Both the position numbers and the translations under genes were made by a program. A stretch of 64,000 bases of DNA, taken from the NCBI RefSeq assembly GCF_021440085.1, contig NZ_JAKCPW010000009.1:186001-250000 (forward strand). Direction: 5' to 3'. The notes under the pieces were generated by a model. The model did no database searches, had not been told where the DNA came from, and saw nothing but the letters and a program-made list of their open reading frames with translations. Below, piece by piece: positions 8,667-17,988 of the stretch. Origin of the DNA: Dyadobacter sp. CY261. Its GTDB lineage: Bacteria > Bacteroidota > Bacteroidia > Cytophagales > Spirosomataceae. Position 1 is the first letter of the stretch. Every line of letters starts with the position of its first letter.

Positions 8667-9344
8667 ATGCGGGTATTTTTCAAACTCTTACAAATTGCAT
8701 TCATAGCGCTGCCTCTACTAGCCATGCGCCAGGACAAACCCATTCGCGTCGTTTTCTTCGGCGACTCCATTACCCAGGCGGGAGTAAGTCCGACTGGTTA
8801 TATCACCAAGGTGGGTGAAATGCTGAAATCCAACAGCCAGGACAGCCAGTACGAACTTATCGGAGCGGGCATTGGCGGCAATAAAGTTTATGATCTCTAT
8901 TTGCGGCTGGAAGACGATGTGCTGGCCAAAAAGCCGGACGTCGTATTCATTTATGTGGGTATCAACGATGTTTGGCACAAAGCATCGTCGGGCACTGGCA
9001 CCGATCCCGACAAATATGTGAAGTTCTATGAGGCATTGATCAAAAAGCTAAAAGCACAGAACATCCGTGTGATCGTTTGTACGCCAACCGTCATCGGCGA
9101 GCGCAACGACAATTCCAATCAGCAGGACGGCGATCTAAACCAGTACTCCAAACTGATCCGCGAGATTGCGACGCGCAACAGCCTGCAATTGCTCGACTTA
9201 CGTCAGCATTTCCAGGATTATTTGGCCAAAAACAATCCTGAAAACAAGGAAAAAGGCATCCTGACCTCCGACCGCGTGCATTTAACCGATGCGGGTAACC
9301 AGTTCCTGGCGGAGAAAATGCTTGAAGCATTAGTGCAGAAATAA
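8667..9344 (+). CDS. SGNH/GDSL hydrolase family protein, exported
   Basis: 225 residues from ATG 8667, with an N-terminal hydrophobic stretch (FFKLLQIAFIALPLLA) that looks like a signal peptide. The SGNH blocks are clear: block I FFGDSITQAG with the nucleophile Ser, block II GIGGN, block III YVGINDVWH and block V SDRVHLTDAGN with catalytic Asp and His. Relatives are esterases or lysophospholipases and carbohydrate acetyl-esterases, probably acting in the periplasm; the substrate cannot be told from sequence. An upstream in-frame start would run through the repeat array and is rejected. The gene is followed by a strong terminator. Confidence 0.9.
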   Translation: MRVFFKLLQIAFIALPLLAMRQDKPIRVVFFGDSITQAGVSPTGYITKVGEMLKSNSQDSQYELIGAGIGGNKVYDLYLRLEDDVLAKKPDVVFIYVGINDVWHKASSGTGTDPDKYVKFYEALIKKLKAQNIRVIVCTPTVIGERNDNSNQQDGDLNQYSKLIREIATRNSLQLLDLRQHFQDYLAKNNPENKEKGILTSDRVHLTDAGNQFLAEKMLEALVQK

Positions 9345-9390
9345 TTTTTGATGGTGCCGAATGGCATCCATTAACCCAACTAATACAGGT

Positions 9391-9422
9391 AAGCCCCGGG
9401 AAGTAGTTTCCGGGGCTTTTTT
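9391..9422 (+). terminator. Rho-independent terminator after the SGNH hydrolase
   Basis: The stem AAGCCCCGGGAA / TTTCCGGGGCTT with a 4-nt loop is followed by a run of T. It lies 46 nt after the stop codon. Confidence 0.85.
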
Positions 9423-9557
9423 GATAAAGAGAACTACCTTTTGATAATCGCAGTATTCGTTTGATCATCGGATTGCTAAGGAGTTTATGCTAAGTGTAAA
9501 ATTAGCCGCGGGTCATCTCCGACCTGCCTACACTTCACTTTAAACACCTGTTGATCC

Positions 9558-12500
9558 ATGAAGCAAACCAGTAGATTACTGCCTCTGTCCGTCGCGACTC
9601 CCATTCTAATCCTTTTCATTTACGGATTATTCACCTGTTTTCAACCTAACCTTTTTCCACACAACGAGGCTGGCACTGATCGGGAAATCACACCAGAAGT
9701 TCCGCAAAGCTCTTTAAACTCCTTTCCGCCTGGCCTCTCGGAAACGATTGCCGCACGTGAATACCACATTTCCTACGGGCCTGAAAAGAGCATGTTGCAA
9801 AGTCCGAACCGCCGGCATGATCTTCGGGCGTACTATGAACCCGGACATTTCATCCTTCAAAATCGCAGTGATTCCGCAGGGAATAGCTTCAAGCTCCGGT
9901 TGGACAATGAAGGCATATTCGCTGACGGCCGCCTTATCCATCAACCTGACGCTAATGCACGGGCGGAAATATCGGGCAACAAGCTCACGATGCATCATCA
10001 GGGCTTCGCCGAAGAGTACATTAACAATCAGGATGGTGTAAGGCAAAATTTCATCATTCGCCAGGCTCCCGACGGCACACGCCAATTACAGCTGACGCTA
10101 ACAGCCTCAGGACTCAAAACGGTCGGGGGAGGTGAAAATGAAATACTATTTTTTTCAAAACATGACACCCTGCATCCGCGCCTCATTTACCATGACCTCC
10201 AATGCTGGGATGCCAAAAAAAGGCCGCTTATTGCTCATTTAACCAGCAAGCATCAGCATATTCAGATTACCGTCGACGTTCAAAACGCAGCCTACCCCAT
10301 CACCATCGACCCACTCGTCATCAACGGCAATCCTGGTAATGCCGATGCGTTGTTTGAATCGGGTCAGGCCAATGCATTATTCGGCTTCTCCGTATCATCC
10401 GCAGGGGATGTGAATGGGGATGGTTATAGCGATGTACTGGCCGGTGCACCGCATTATGATCATGGAGAAACCAACGAAGGTGTTGCTTTTCTCTATTACG
10501 GTTCCGCCAACGGACTCAATCCGGCCCCCTATTTACTGGAAAGTAATCAGCCAGACGCCGCGATGGGCTATTCCGTTTCCAGCGCGGGTGATATCAATGG
10601 GGATGGATTCAGTGATATCGCGATCGGTGCGCCATTTTTCGACAAGGGACAAAATGACGAAGGCGTAGTTTTCGTCCATCTGGGTTCAGCCAAAGGCATT
10701 AAATCCAATCCGGTTGCCATTTTGGAAGGGAATCAATTTGAAGCGCAATTCGGCATTTCTCTGGCGTTGGCCGGTGATGTAAACGGGGATGGTTTCAGCG
10801 ATGTGATTGCAGGCGCAAACCAGTTCGATCAGGGCCTTGTGAACGAAGGGGCTGCATTTGTCTTTTATGGCTCCAAATCCGGCATTATTCCTAACAAGGT
10901 AAGCACCTTGGAAATAAATCAGGCTAATGCGATGATCGCTTCGTCCGTTGCCGGTGCCGGGGATGTGAATGGGGATGGATTCGGTGATGTGCTGGTAGGA
11001 GCGCCTTTTTATGAGCAGGGAGAACTGGATGAAGGTGGTGTATTTGTGTACCTGGGGTCGGTCAATGGGCCAGTCAATATTCCGACTATCATCCAAAGCA
11101 ATCAGGCGAATGCGCATCTGGGCAGTTCACTGGGATCTGCCGGCGATTTGAATGGAGACGGCTATTCGGACGTCCTCGTCGGCGCACCGCATTACGATAA
11201 GCTGCATGCCGATCAGGGTTTGGTAAACATTCATTTTGGTTCTGCCCTCGGAGTGAATGCAAATCCGTCGATAGAACTTGCAGGAAATCAAATGGAAGAA
11301 GAATTTGGCCGTTCAGTCGGGTGCGCCGGGGATGTGAATGGGGATGGCTATGCCGATCTGATGGTAGCAAGCCGATTTCAGGGTAAAGGCCCGATCAACG
11401 AGGGTGGGGTATCCCTTTTCACAGGGTTTCAGGCTGGTATTAATAAAAAACCAATTTCAATCCTGAAAAGCGAGCAGGCCAACGCACTACTCGGGCAATC
11501 GCTGGGAAGTGCCGGGGATGTGAATGGCGACGGGTTTAGCGATATTATCATCGGATGTCACCTTTACGACCAGGGACAGGCAGACGAGGGTGCTATCTTG
11601 CTATGGCGCGGATCCGCCTCGGGAACCGACATCGCTTCGGCAGCAACGCTGCTGTCTGCGCAACCCGAATCCGCATTCGGCTATGCAATTTCCGGCGCCG
11701 GGGATGTAAATGGCGATGGCTATGACGATGTCCTTGTCGGCGCTCCACATTACGACAATGGTCAGGCCGATGAGGGAGTTGCATTCATATTTCATGGAAC
11801 TTCCCATGGCATCAGCAAAACAGCGGCCCTCATGCTTGAAGCAAACCAGGCAGATGCCGGGTTCGGTGCGTCGGTATCATCTGCGGGCGATGTAAATGGT
11901 GATGGTTACGCAGATATTGTCATTGGTGCCATGCATTTTGATGATAGCGAAGATGAAGAAGGCGCAGCGTTTGTTTACCTGGGTTCTGCATCTGGCATCC
12001 AACCGGCACCTGTAAAGTTGGAAAGCAATTTACCCGGCGCGTGGCTGGGATGTGCAGTGGCCCACGCAGGCGACCTCAATGGTGACGGATTTTCGGAGCT
12101 TATCATCGGCGCGATGAATTATTCCAATGGCCAGTCCGAGGAAGGCGCCATTTATCTGTTTCCTGGCTCGCCAACCGGACCTGACGTCGCCAGTAAACGC
12201 ATTATTGAAGGGAATAAAGAAGATGCCAGGCTAGGCAATTCTGTGGCCGGGGCGGGTGACATCAATGGCGACGGCCACGACGACATCGTCGCAGGAGCAT
12301 ACAGCCTTGGAGACTATGATGCAGGAGCAATTTGGGTAGGTTATGGGCAGTACAATGCGCTCGATTCGCTCACGAGCGAGTATATAAAGGGCACGCAGGA
12401 CCAGGCACATTTGGGGTGGGATGTATCGGGGGCTGGCGATGTAAATGCTGACGGCTTCCAAGACGTGATCGTGGGAGCTAATGCCTACGATAACGGCGAC

Positions 12501-13607
12501 GGCGCCGCTTTTCTGTACTATGGTTCCCTCACTGGCATTACCCCGGCGAATGTAGCCAATCTCTACTCGCATGAGACAGGCATGGCGGCGGCAATGGGCG
12601 AATCCGTGGCTGGTGCCGGCGATCTGAACGGCGATGGATATAGCGATATCGTGATAGGCGAACCCTGGTTTATAGATGACAAGACCTGGATCACGACCGG
12701 ACTCGCAAGCATCTTCTTTGGATCAGCTGCTGGTCTCCATCCCGCGCCGCAACGCATTATCGGAAACCCGAACGACGCTTTCGACTTTTTCGGCTGGGCA
12801 GTAAGTGGTGTCGGGGATGTGAATGCCGATGGGTTCGGCGATATGATCATAGGCTCCCCCAATTTCAGCTCATCTCAAACCGACGCTGACGCGGCATTTG
12901 TCTACTATGGAAATAAGGGTTCAGGCATGCGCAATAACCTTCGGCTATATAATAACGACCTCGTGACCTTATTGAACCAAAACCAGAAAAGTAAAAGCGA
13001 CTTTGGTGCCGGGCTATTTGCCAAATCGTTCCTGGGCCGCAACAAGGGGAAACTGGTTTGGGAAGCTCAGGCTAGCGGGCTGGGCTTTTCGCAGGGAGCA
13101 AACAATGTGATCACTCAAAGTACCGCAATGACCGGTAGCCAGAAAGGATTTTCCGATCTTGGTATAATTGGAATTGAATTAAAAGCCCTGATCGTCAAAC
13201 AAGGCATTTCCACTAAAATAAGGGCACGCGTAAAATACAATCCGGCTTTGGCACTAACGGGGCAGGCATACGGGCCATGGCGGTATTTGCCGGCTTATTT
13301 GATGGGAAATAGCGCTACACCACCTCCCGAAAGAAATCGTGATTTGCAAAAGATTATTGGAAATAAGCGAGAGAACGACAAAGCAATTGTTTACCCCAAT
13401 CCAGCCTACGATATTCTCAACATCCGGTCCGACAAACTAGCTCCTATAAGAAGTCTGACATTGTCGACCAACGAGGGGAAGATTATTTTTCAATCCTTCA
13501 CTCCATTAGAAACACTTGATTTAAGTGTGTTGCAATCGGGGCACTACGTCTTGAATATTATTTACACTGATGGATCGCAGATTTCCCAAAATGTGATCAA
13601 GAGGTAA
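9558..13607 (+). CDS. FG-GAP repeat T9SS cargo protein, copy 1
   Basis: 1349 residues. An N-terminal hydrophobic export signal (residues about 10-28) is followed by a domain of roughly 230 residues that ends in YPITIDPLV and is shared with the next two FG-GAP genes. Residues about 255-1120 hold fourteen FG-GAP repeats, each with an AGD[VIL]NGDG[FY]xD[IV] calcium-binding loop, as in the alpha-integrin beta-propeller; fourteen fits two seven-bladed propellers. A further shared module (RNNLRLYN ... LTGQAYGPWRYLPAYLMGNS) precedes a C-terminal T9SS type A sorting domain starting at VYPNPAYDILN and ending SQNVIKR. The protein should be secreted to the cell surface by the type IX system; function unknown, possibly adhesion or ligand binding. 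Amino-acid identity with copies 2 and 3 is moderate, so it is an older paralogue. Confidence 0.9.
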   Translation: MKQTSRLLPLSVATPILILFIYGLFTCFQPNLFPHNEAGTDREITPEVPQSSLNSFPPGLSETIAAREYHISYGPEKSMLQSPNRRHDLRAYYEPGHFILQNRSDSAGNSFKLRLDNEGIFADGRLIHQPDANARAEISGNKLTMHHQGFAEEYINNQDGVRQNFIIRQAPDGTRQLQLTLTASGLKTVGGGENEILFFSKHDTLHPRLIYHDLQCWDAKKRPLIAHLTSKHQHIQITVDVQNAAYPITIDPLVINGNPGNADALFESGQANALFGFSVSSAGDVNGDGYSDVLAGAPHYDHGETNEGVAFLYYGSANGLNPAPYLLESNQPDAAMGYSVSSAGDINGDGFSDIAIGAPFFDKGQNDEGVVFVHLGSAKGIKSNPVAILEGNQFEAQFGISLALAGDVNGDGFSDVIAGANQFDQGLVNEGAAFVFYGSKSGIIPNKVSTLEINQANAMIASSVAGAGDVNGDGFGDVLVGAPFYEQGELDEGGVFVYLGSVNGPVNIPTIIQSNQANAHLGSSLGSAGDLNGDGYSDVLVGAPHYDKLHADQGLVNIHFGSALGVNANPSIELAGNQMEEEFGRSVGCAGDVNGDGYADLMVASRFQGKGPINEGGVSLFTGFQAGINKKPISILKSEQANALLGQSLGSAGDVNGDGFSDIIIGCHLYDQGQADEGAILLWRGSASGTDIASAATLLSAQPESAFGYAISGAGDVNGDGYDDVLVGAPHYDNGQADEGVAFIFHGTSHGISKTAALMLEANQADAGFGASVSSAGDVNGDGYADIVIGAMHFDDSEDEEGAAFVYLGSASGIQPAPVKLESNLPGAWLGCAVAHAGDLNGDGFSELIIGAMNYSNGQSEEGAIYLFPGSPTGPDVASKRIIEGNKEDARLGNSVAGAGDINGDGHDDIVAGAYSLGDYDAGAIWVGYGQYNALDSLTSEYIKGTQDQAHLGWDVSGAGDVNADGFQDVIVGANAYDNGDGAAFLYYGSLTGITPANVANLYSHETGMAAAMGESVAGAGDLNGDGYSDIVIGEPWFIDDKTWITTGLASIFFGSAAGLHPAPQRIIGNPNDAFDFFGWAVSGVGDVNADGFGDMIIGSPNFSSSQTDADAAFVYYGNKGSGMRNNLRLYNNDLVTLLNQNQKSKSDFGAGLFAKSFLGRNKGKLVWEAQASGLGFSQGANNVITQSTAMTGSQKGFSDLGIIGIELKALIVKQGISTKIRARVKYNPALALTGQAYGPWRYLPAYLMGNSATPPPERNRDLQKIIGNKRENDKAIVYPNPAYDILNIRSDKLAPIRSLTLSTNEGKIIFQSFTPLETLDLSVLQSGHYVLNIIYTDGSQISQNVIKR

Positions 13608-13634
13608 TATTGAAGTTTTCTCCTTCGGGTAACA

Positions 13635-15826
13635 CCTTCTGCTCATTACAGTCCCCTCTTGCTCATTGCATTGCATTTCAGGTCAATGGTATCACGAAGT
13701 TTGGAAAGGCATTTGCCGCCTTTTCAAACTTCTTCATGTACCCTAAATGCAACCACGATGAGACACACCTACCAAAAATTGCTTTTACCCGTACTTGCCG
13801 CGGCACTGATTCTCGGCTGCTACGCATATCGGGACCATTTAACAAGCACTTTGGCCAAAACCAGTTCACACAAAGCTTCCTTATCTAGGCAGGAGGGTGA
13901 TGTGATCCCGCAAAACGCCCTTTCTCAAATCCAGCAAAACCTCTCCGAACGGGAATACCACATCACTTACGACAGCCTGAAAAATACCCTGCAAAGCCCT
14001 AACCGGAGCCACGGATTGAGGGCATATTACCAACCAGGCCAACTCACTATCGTCAACCGCAAAGATTCGGCAGGCCACAATTTCAAATTACAACTGGTCA
14101 ATGAAGGTGTTTATGCTGATGGCAAAAAGCTGTTCGAACCACTCAAAACGGCCCAAACTGAACCTGATGGCAATAAACTGCACATCCGTCACAAAGGCTT
14201 TATCGAGCAATACATCAACGACCCAAGTGGCATTAGGCAGAACTTTATTGTAAAGAATGCCCCTGAGGGTACAAGCAGCCTGCAAGTCAAACTGGCAATT
14301 GATGGCATGCAGGTTGCTGATCTGGGAAATAATGAGATTCTGCTGACGCGTCGAAGTGCTACATCTAATTCAGAACAACTCCATTATCGTGACCTGCATT
14401 GCTGGGACGCAAATCAAAAGCCGCTGGTTGCCAGCCTCGCTTATGTAGGCGGCAAGATACAGATCGATGTCAATGTCGAAAATGCCGCTTATCCGGTCAC
14501 CATCGATCCGCTCGTTGTAAACGGTAACCCAGCCAATGCGGCAACGTTGCTCGAAAAAGACCAGGGACTCGCCGCTTTCGGGTATTCCGTTTCAAGCGCC
14601 GGGGACGTCAATGGCGATGGATTCAGCGATGTCATCGTAGGCGCGCCCAATTACGATAAAGGGGAAAGCAATGAAGGCGTTGCATTTTTGTACATGGGTT
14701 CCGCAAGTGGCCTGGCTAATGCGCCGGACCGAACACTGGAAAGCAACCAGCCAGAGGCTAAGTTCGGCAACAGTGTATCCAACGCCGGGGACGTCAATGG
14801 CGATGGGTTCGGTGATGTGATAGTGGGGGCCCCCATGTTTGATAAAAACGAAAACAATGAGGGCGCTGCTTTCGTATATCATGGGTCAGGGGCAGGGCTC
14901 AGCATCGTCCCCACCACCACGTTGGAAAGCAACCAGCCAGACGCCAACCTCGGCCACCGCGTAGCCCTGGCAGGTGACATCACAGGCGACGGGTTCAGCG
15001 ACGTCATCGTTGGGGCACCCATGTTCGACAAAGGTCATTCCAATGAAGGCGCTGCATTCATTTATCATGGATCCGGAACGGGAGTAGCCACGTCAGCCAA
15101 CACAACTTTGGAAAGCGACCAGGTTGACGCGCAGTTCGGCTGCTCGGTCAAAGGTGCTGGCGACGTAAACGGCGATGGGTACGGGGATGTGATTGTGGGC
15201 GCTTCCATGTTTGACAAAGGCCAGAATAACGAAGGCGCCGCATTCGTTTACCATGGTTCAGCCCTGGGACTCGCCACAGCAGCCACGACAACACTAGAAA
15301 GCGACCAGGCCACCGCCTACTTCGGCCACTCGGTATCCACAGCAGGCGATGTAAACGGGGACGGGTTTTCGGACGTGATCGTTGGCGCATATCAGTACGA
15401 CAACGGACAAAGCAATGAGGGGGGCGCATTTGTATACCACGGATCAGTTAATGGTATCGGCTCCGGCGTTTCAAAGCTCCTGGAATGCAACCAGGCAGGG
15501 GCACAGTATGGTGTTTCTGTTTCCGCAGCAGGGGATGTGGATGGAAATGGCTACGCCGATGTGATCGTCGGTGCCAACTTCTACGATAATGGGCAAAGCA
15601 ATGAAGGTGCAGCATTTGTATATGAAGGATCTTCAAACGGTATTAACAGCGCGGCTACATCTGTGCAGGAAAGCAACCAGCTCAATGCTTACATGGGTTC
15701 TTCGGTGGCCAGTGCAGGGGATGTAAATGGGGATGGGTATAGTGATATTGTTGTGGGCGCGCATATGTATGATAAAGGGCAAGGGGATGAAGGTGCTGCG
15801 TTGGTGTGGCTCGGAGGAGCGAGGGG
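13635..15826 (+). repeat. Long direct repeat, first copy (leader + N-terminal domain + seven FG-GAP repeats)
   Basis: This 2.2-kb block recurs at 19693-21890 with long identical runs and a few short patches of divergence, for instance around 14680-14735. It starts in non-coding leader DNA 123 nt before the start codon and ends after the seventh FG-GAP repeat. The copies differ in length by 6 nt. Confidence 0.93.
13696..13732 (+). repeat. Leader hairpin before FG-GAP copy 2
   Basis: A 15-bp stem with one mismatch (GAAGTTTGGAAAGGC at 13696-13710 and 13718-13732) and a 7-nt loop ends 25 nt before the start codon. The same hairpin is present before FG-GAP copy 3. It lacks a T-run, so a role in mRNA stability or initiation is as likely as termination. 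Confidence 0.6.
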
Positions 15827-17840
15827 TATTAAAGAAACAGTCGTTACCCATCTGGAAATGAACGTTCCCGGTAATCAGTTTGGTTGGTCGGTGGCTAGCG
15901 CAGGAGATATAAATGGGGATGGATTTGGAGATGTGATTGTCTCAGCCAACAACTTTGATAATGGAGAAACCGACGAAGGAGCTGCTTTTGTATTTCATGG
16001 CTCCGCGCAAGGATTGGCCGCTGTTCCTAATACGACATTGGAAGGTAATCAACAATATGCCAGTTTGGGATCTGTGGCTAGCGCCGGAGATGTTAATGGG
16101 GATGGATTTGGAGATGTGATTGTTGGCATTCCGTTGTATGACAATGGTATCGAAAATACAGGCAAAGTTTGGGTTTTTTATGGCTCTAAACTAGGTTTGG
16201 GGATGGGTAATTTAACCGAAACCACTCTCCTTGGAACGCAGGGAGATGCCAAATTCGGATCTTCTGTTTCCAGCGCGGGAGATGTTAATAAAGATGGGTA
16301 CGGCGATATAGTTATTGGAGAACCTGAATATGATATTAGCAATCCATACATGGACGAAGGGCGTGCAATCATTTATTATGGTTCAGCAAATGGAATAAAT
16401 TTAAATACAAATCCAACAATAATCAATGGAAGCACGGACGGCGTGTACATGGGCATATCGGTTGCAGGCTCGATCGATGCAAATGGAGACGGGTTTGGAG
16501 ATGTGCTTATTGGCAATCCTTTCTTTACGAATGGACAAGATTATGAAGGTGCAGCATTTGTTTACTATGGCTCCCAATCTGGTATAAATCCAGCAAATCC
16601 TGCTATTTTACAAAGTAATTTTGCTTTCGCAGAGATGGGGGAAGTAGCCAATGCCGGAGATATTAACGGAGATGGATTTAGTGACATTGCAGTTGGAGCA
16701 CACAGTTATAGCAATGGAGAGGCTTTTGAGGGAGCAATTTTTATCTTTTACGGGTTAGCTAACGGCATTAACAACGCTCCGGTAATCCTAGAAAAAAATG
16801 TTGCAAACGGTTATTTTGGCAACATCTCTTCAGGAGGCGATGTCAATGGTGATGGATATAGTGATTTAATTGTTGGCAGTATTGGTTTTTCTAACGGCCA
16901 AAGTAACGAAGGTGCTGTTTACCTTTTGCAGGGATCACCCACCGGCTTGACAACAACCAGTAATCTCTTAATCGAAGGTAATCAAAACAGTGCCTTTTTA
17001 GGCAATTCTGTTGCGGGGGCCGGTGACGTTAATGGAGATGGCTATAGTGATATTATTGCCAGCGCTCATCAATACGACAACAATCAAGCAAATGAAGGAA
17101 GAGTATCCGTCTATTACGGTAATAGCGGCTTAGGCCTCCGTAACAACCTCCGCCTCTACAACTCCTCCGACTTGCTAACCCCCATCAACCACGCCCAATT
17201 TGCCCAAAACAACTTTGGAGCTGGCTTTTTCGCCAAGTCGTTCCTTGGACGTGGCAAAGGGAAGCTAGTATGGGAAACGAAGCCGCTGGCACAAGGCTTC
17301 TCTAAAGGAAGCAACAATGCCATCACCAACAGCACCCAGTCCACCGGTTCACAGAATACTTATTCCAATCTGGGTTTGGCCGGTATTGAGTTGAAGAATG
17401 TAATCGGCAAGCAAGGCCCCTCGACCAAGGTGAGGGTACGCGTTAAATATCATCCTGCTTTGGCGCTAACCGGTCAGGCGTATGGGCCCTGGCGGTATCT
17501 ACCCGCGTATTTAATGGGCAATAGTACAGCACCGGTGCCGGATAACACAGCCACTGATATGGCGGGGACCATCAAGAAGAAAGCAAATATGGAAGTCGGT
17601 TTATGGCGAGATCAGATTGCCATTTACCCCAATCCGGCTTCAGATCAGCTCCATATCACCCATGACCACCCCGAAATGGTGAAGAATATCAAATTGCTTA
17701 CACCCGATGGCAGAATGGTTGGCCAGGCAGCCAACCCGGATAATCCAATCAATGTAAGCGAGTTAGCAACTGGCATTTACTTCCTGGTCATCAGTCATAC
17801 CGACGGTTCACAGACATCAAGGAAAGTTGTTGTCCGTTAA
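13758..17840 (+). CDS. FG-GAP repeat T9SS cargo protein, copy 2
   Basis: 1360 residues from ATG 13758; the frame is open 99 nt further upstream but that DNA is a leader shared with copy 3 and would put 33 residues before the signal peptide (LLLPVLAAALILGC). The order is signal, N-terminal domain ending YPVTIDPLVVNG, fourteen FG-GAP repeats with D-x-N-x-D-G loops (some degenerate, such as SIDANGDG and AGDVDGNG), the shared module RNNLRLYN ... YLPAYLMGNS, and a T9SS type A sorting domain starting IYPNPASDQLHI and ending SRKVVVR. Repeats 1-7 are near-identical to copy 3, repeats 8-14 are unrelated in detail and visibly more AT-rich, and the shared module is again near-identical. Predicted cell-surface protein; ligand unknown. 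Confidence 0.9.
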   Translation: MRHTYQKLLLPVLAAALILGCYAYRDHLTSTLAKTSSHKASLSRQEGDVIPQNALSQIQQNLSEREYHITYDSLKNTLQSPNRSHGLRAYYQPGQLTIVNRKDSAGHNFKLQLVNEGVYADGKKLFEPLKTAQTEPDGNKLHIRHKGFIEQYINDPSGIRQNFIVKNAPEGTSSLQVKLAIDGMQVADLGNNEILLTRRSATSNSEQLHYRDLHCWDANQKPLVASLAYVGGKIQIDVNVENAAYPVTIDPLVVNGNPANAATLLEKDQGLAAFGYSVSSAGDVNGDGFSDVIVGAPNYDKGESNEGVAFLYMGSASGLANAPDRTLESNQPEAKFGNSVSNAGDVNGDGFGDVIVGAPMFDKNENNEGAAFVYHGSGAGLSIVPTTTLESNQPDANLGHRVALAGDITGDGFSDVIVGAPMFDKGHSNEGAAFIYHGSGTGVATSANTTLESDQVDAQFGCSVKGAGDVNGDGYGDVIVGASMFDKGQNNEGAAFVYHGSALGLATAATTTLESDQATAYFGHSVSTAGDVNGDGFSDVIVGAYQYDNGQSNEGGAFVYHGSVNGIGSGVSKLLECNQAGAQYGVSVSAAGDVDGNGYADVIVGANFYDNGQSNEGAAFVYEGSSNGINSAATSVQESNQLNAYMGSSVASAGDVNGDGYSDIVVGAHMYDKGQGDEGAALVWLGGARGIKETVVTHLEMNVPGNQFGWSVASAGDINGDGFGDVIVSANNFDNGETDEGAAFVFHGSAQGLAAVPNTTLEGNQQYASLGSVASAGDVNGDGFGDVIVGIPLYDNGIENTGKVWVFYGSKLGLGMGNLTETTLLGTQGDAKFGSSVSSAGDVNKDGYGDIVIGEPEYDISNPYMDEGRAIIYYGSANGINLNTNPTIINGSTDGVYMGISVAGSIDANGDGFGDVLIGNPFFTNGQDYEGAAFVYYGSQSGINPANPAILQSNFAFAEMGEVANAGDINGDGFSDIAVGAHSYSNGEAFEGAIFIFYGLANGINNAPVILEKNVANGYFGNISSGGDVNGDGYSDLIVGSIGFSNGQSNEGAVYLLQGSPTGLTTTSNLLIEGNQNSAFLGNSVAGAGDVNGDGYSDIIASAHQYDNNQANEGRVSVYYGNSGLGLRNNLRLYNSSDLLTPINHAQFAQNNFGAGFFAKSFLGRGKGKLVWETKPLAQGFSKGSNNAITNSTQSTGSQNTYSNLGLAGIELKNVIGKQGPSTKVRVRVKYHPALALTGQAYGPWRYLPAYLMGNSTAPVPDNTATDMAGTIKKKANMEVGLWRDQIAIYPNPASDQLHITHDHPEMVKNIKLLTPDGRMVGQAANPDNPINVSELATGIYFLVISHTDGSQTSRKVVVR
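17133..17598 (+). repeat. Second direct-repeat block, first copy (shared C-terminal module)
   Basis: About 465 nt encoding the module between the FG-GAP repeats and the T9SS sorting domain are near-identical to 23170-23635. The flanking sequences on both sides (repeats 8-14 and the sorting domain) differ strongly between the two genes. Confidence 0.9.
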
Positions 17841-17860
17841 CACTTTTGTCAAATAATTCT

Positions 17861-17905
17861 AAGACCTGCCTGCGTTAGTGAACCCGCTGGCAGGTCTTAT
17901 TTTTA
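17861..17905 (+). terminator. Terminator after FG-GAP copy 2
   Basis: The 10-bp stem AAGACCTGCC / GGCAGGTCTT with an 18-nt loop is followed by a T-rich tract. It starts 20 nt after the stop codon. Confidence 0.75.
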
Positions 17906-17988
17906 CAAAAAATGACCGGTTATTATAGTAATTAAACCCTTTGTCTATTGGATTACGCTTCCCTTCAATAAATTATTGAACTTTTAGA

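Noticed and set aside
10380..12900. Regularly spaced near-identical DNA motifs suggesting a CRISPR array
   Set aside because: They encode FG-GAP repeats with a coding period of about 180-200 nt and keep the reading frame.
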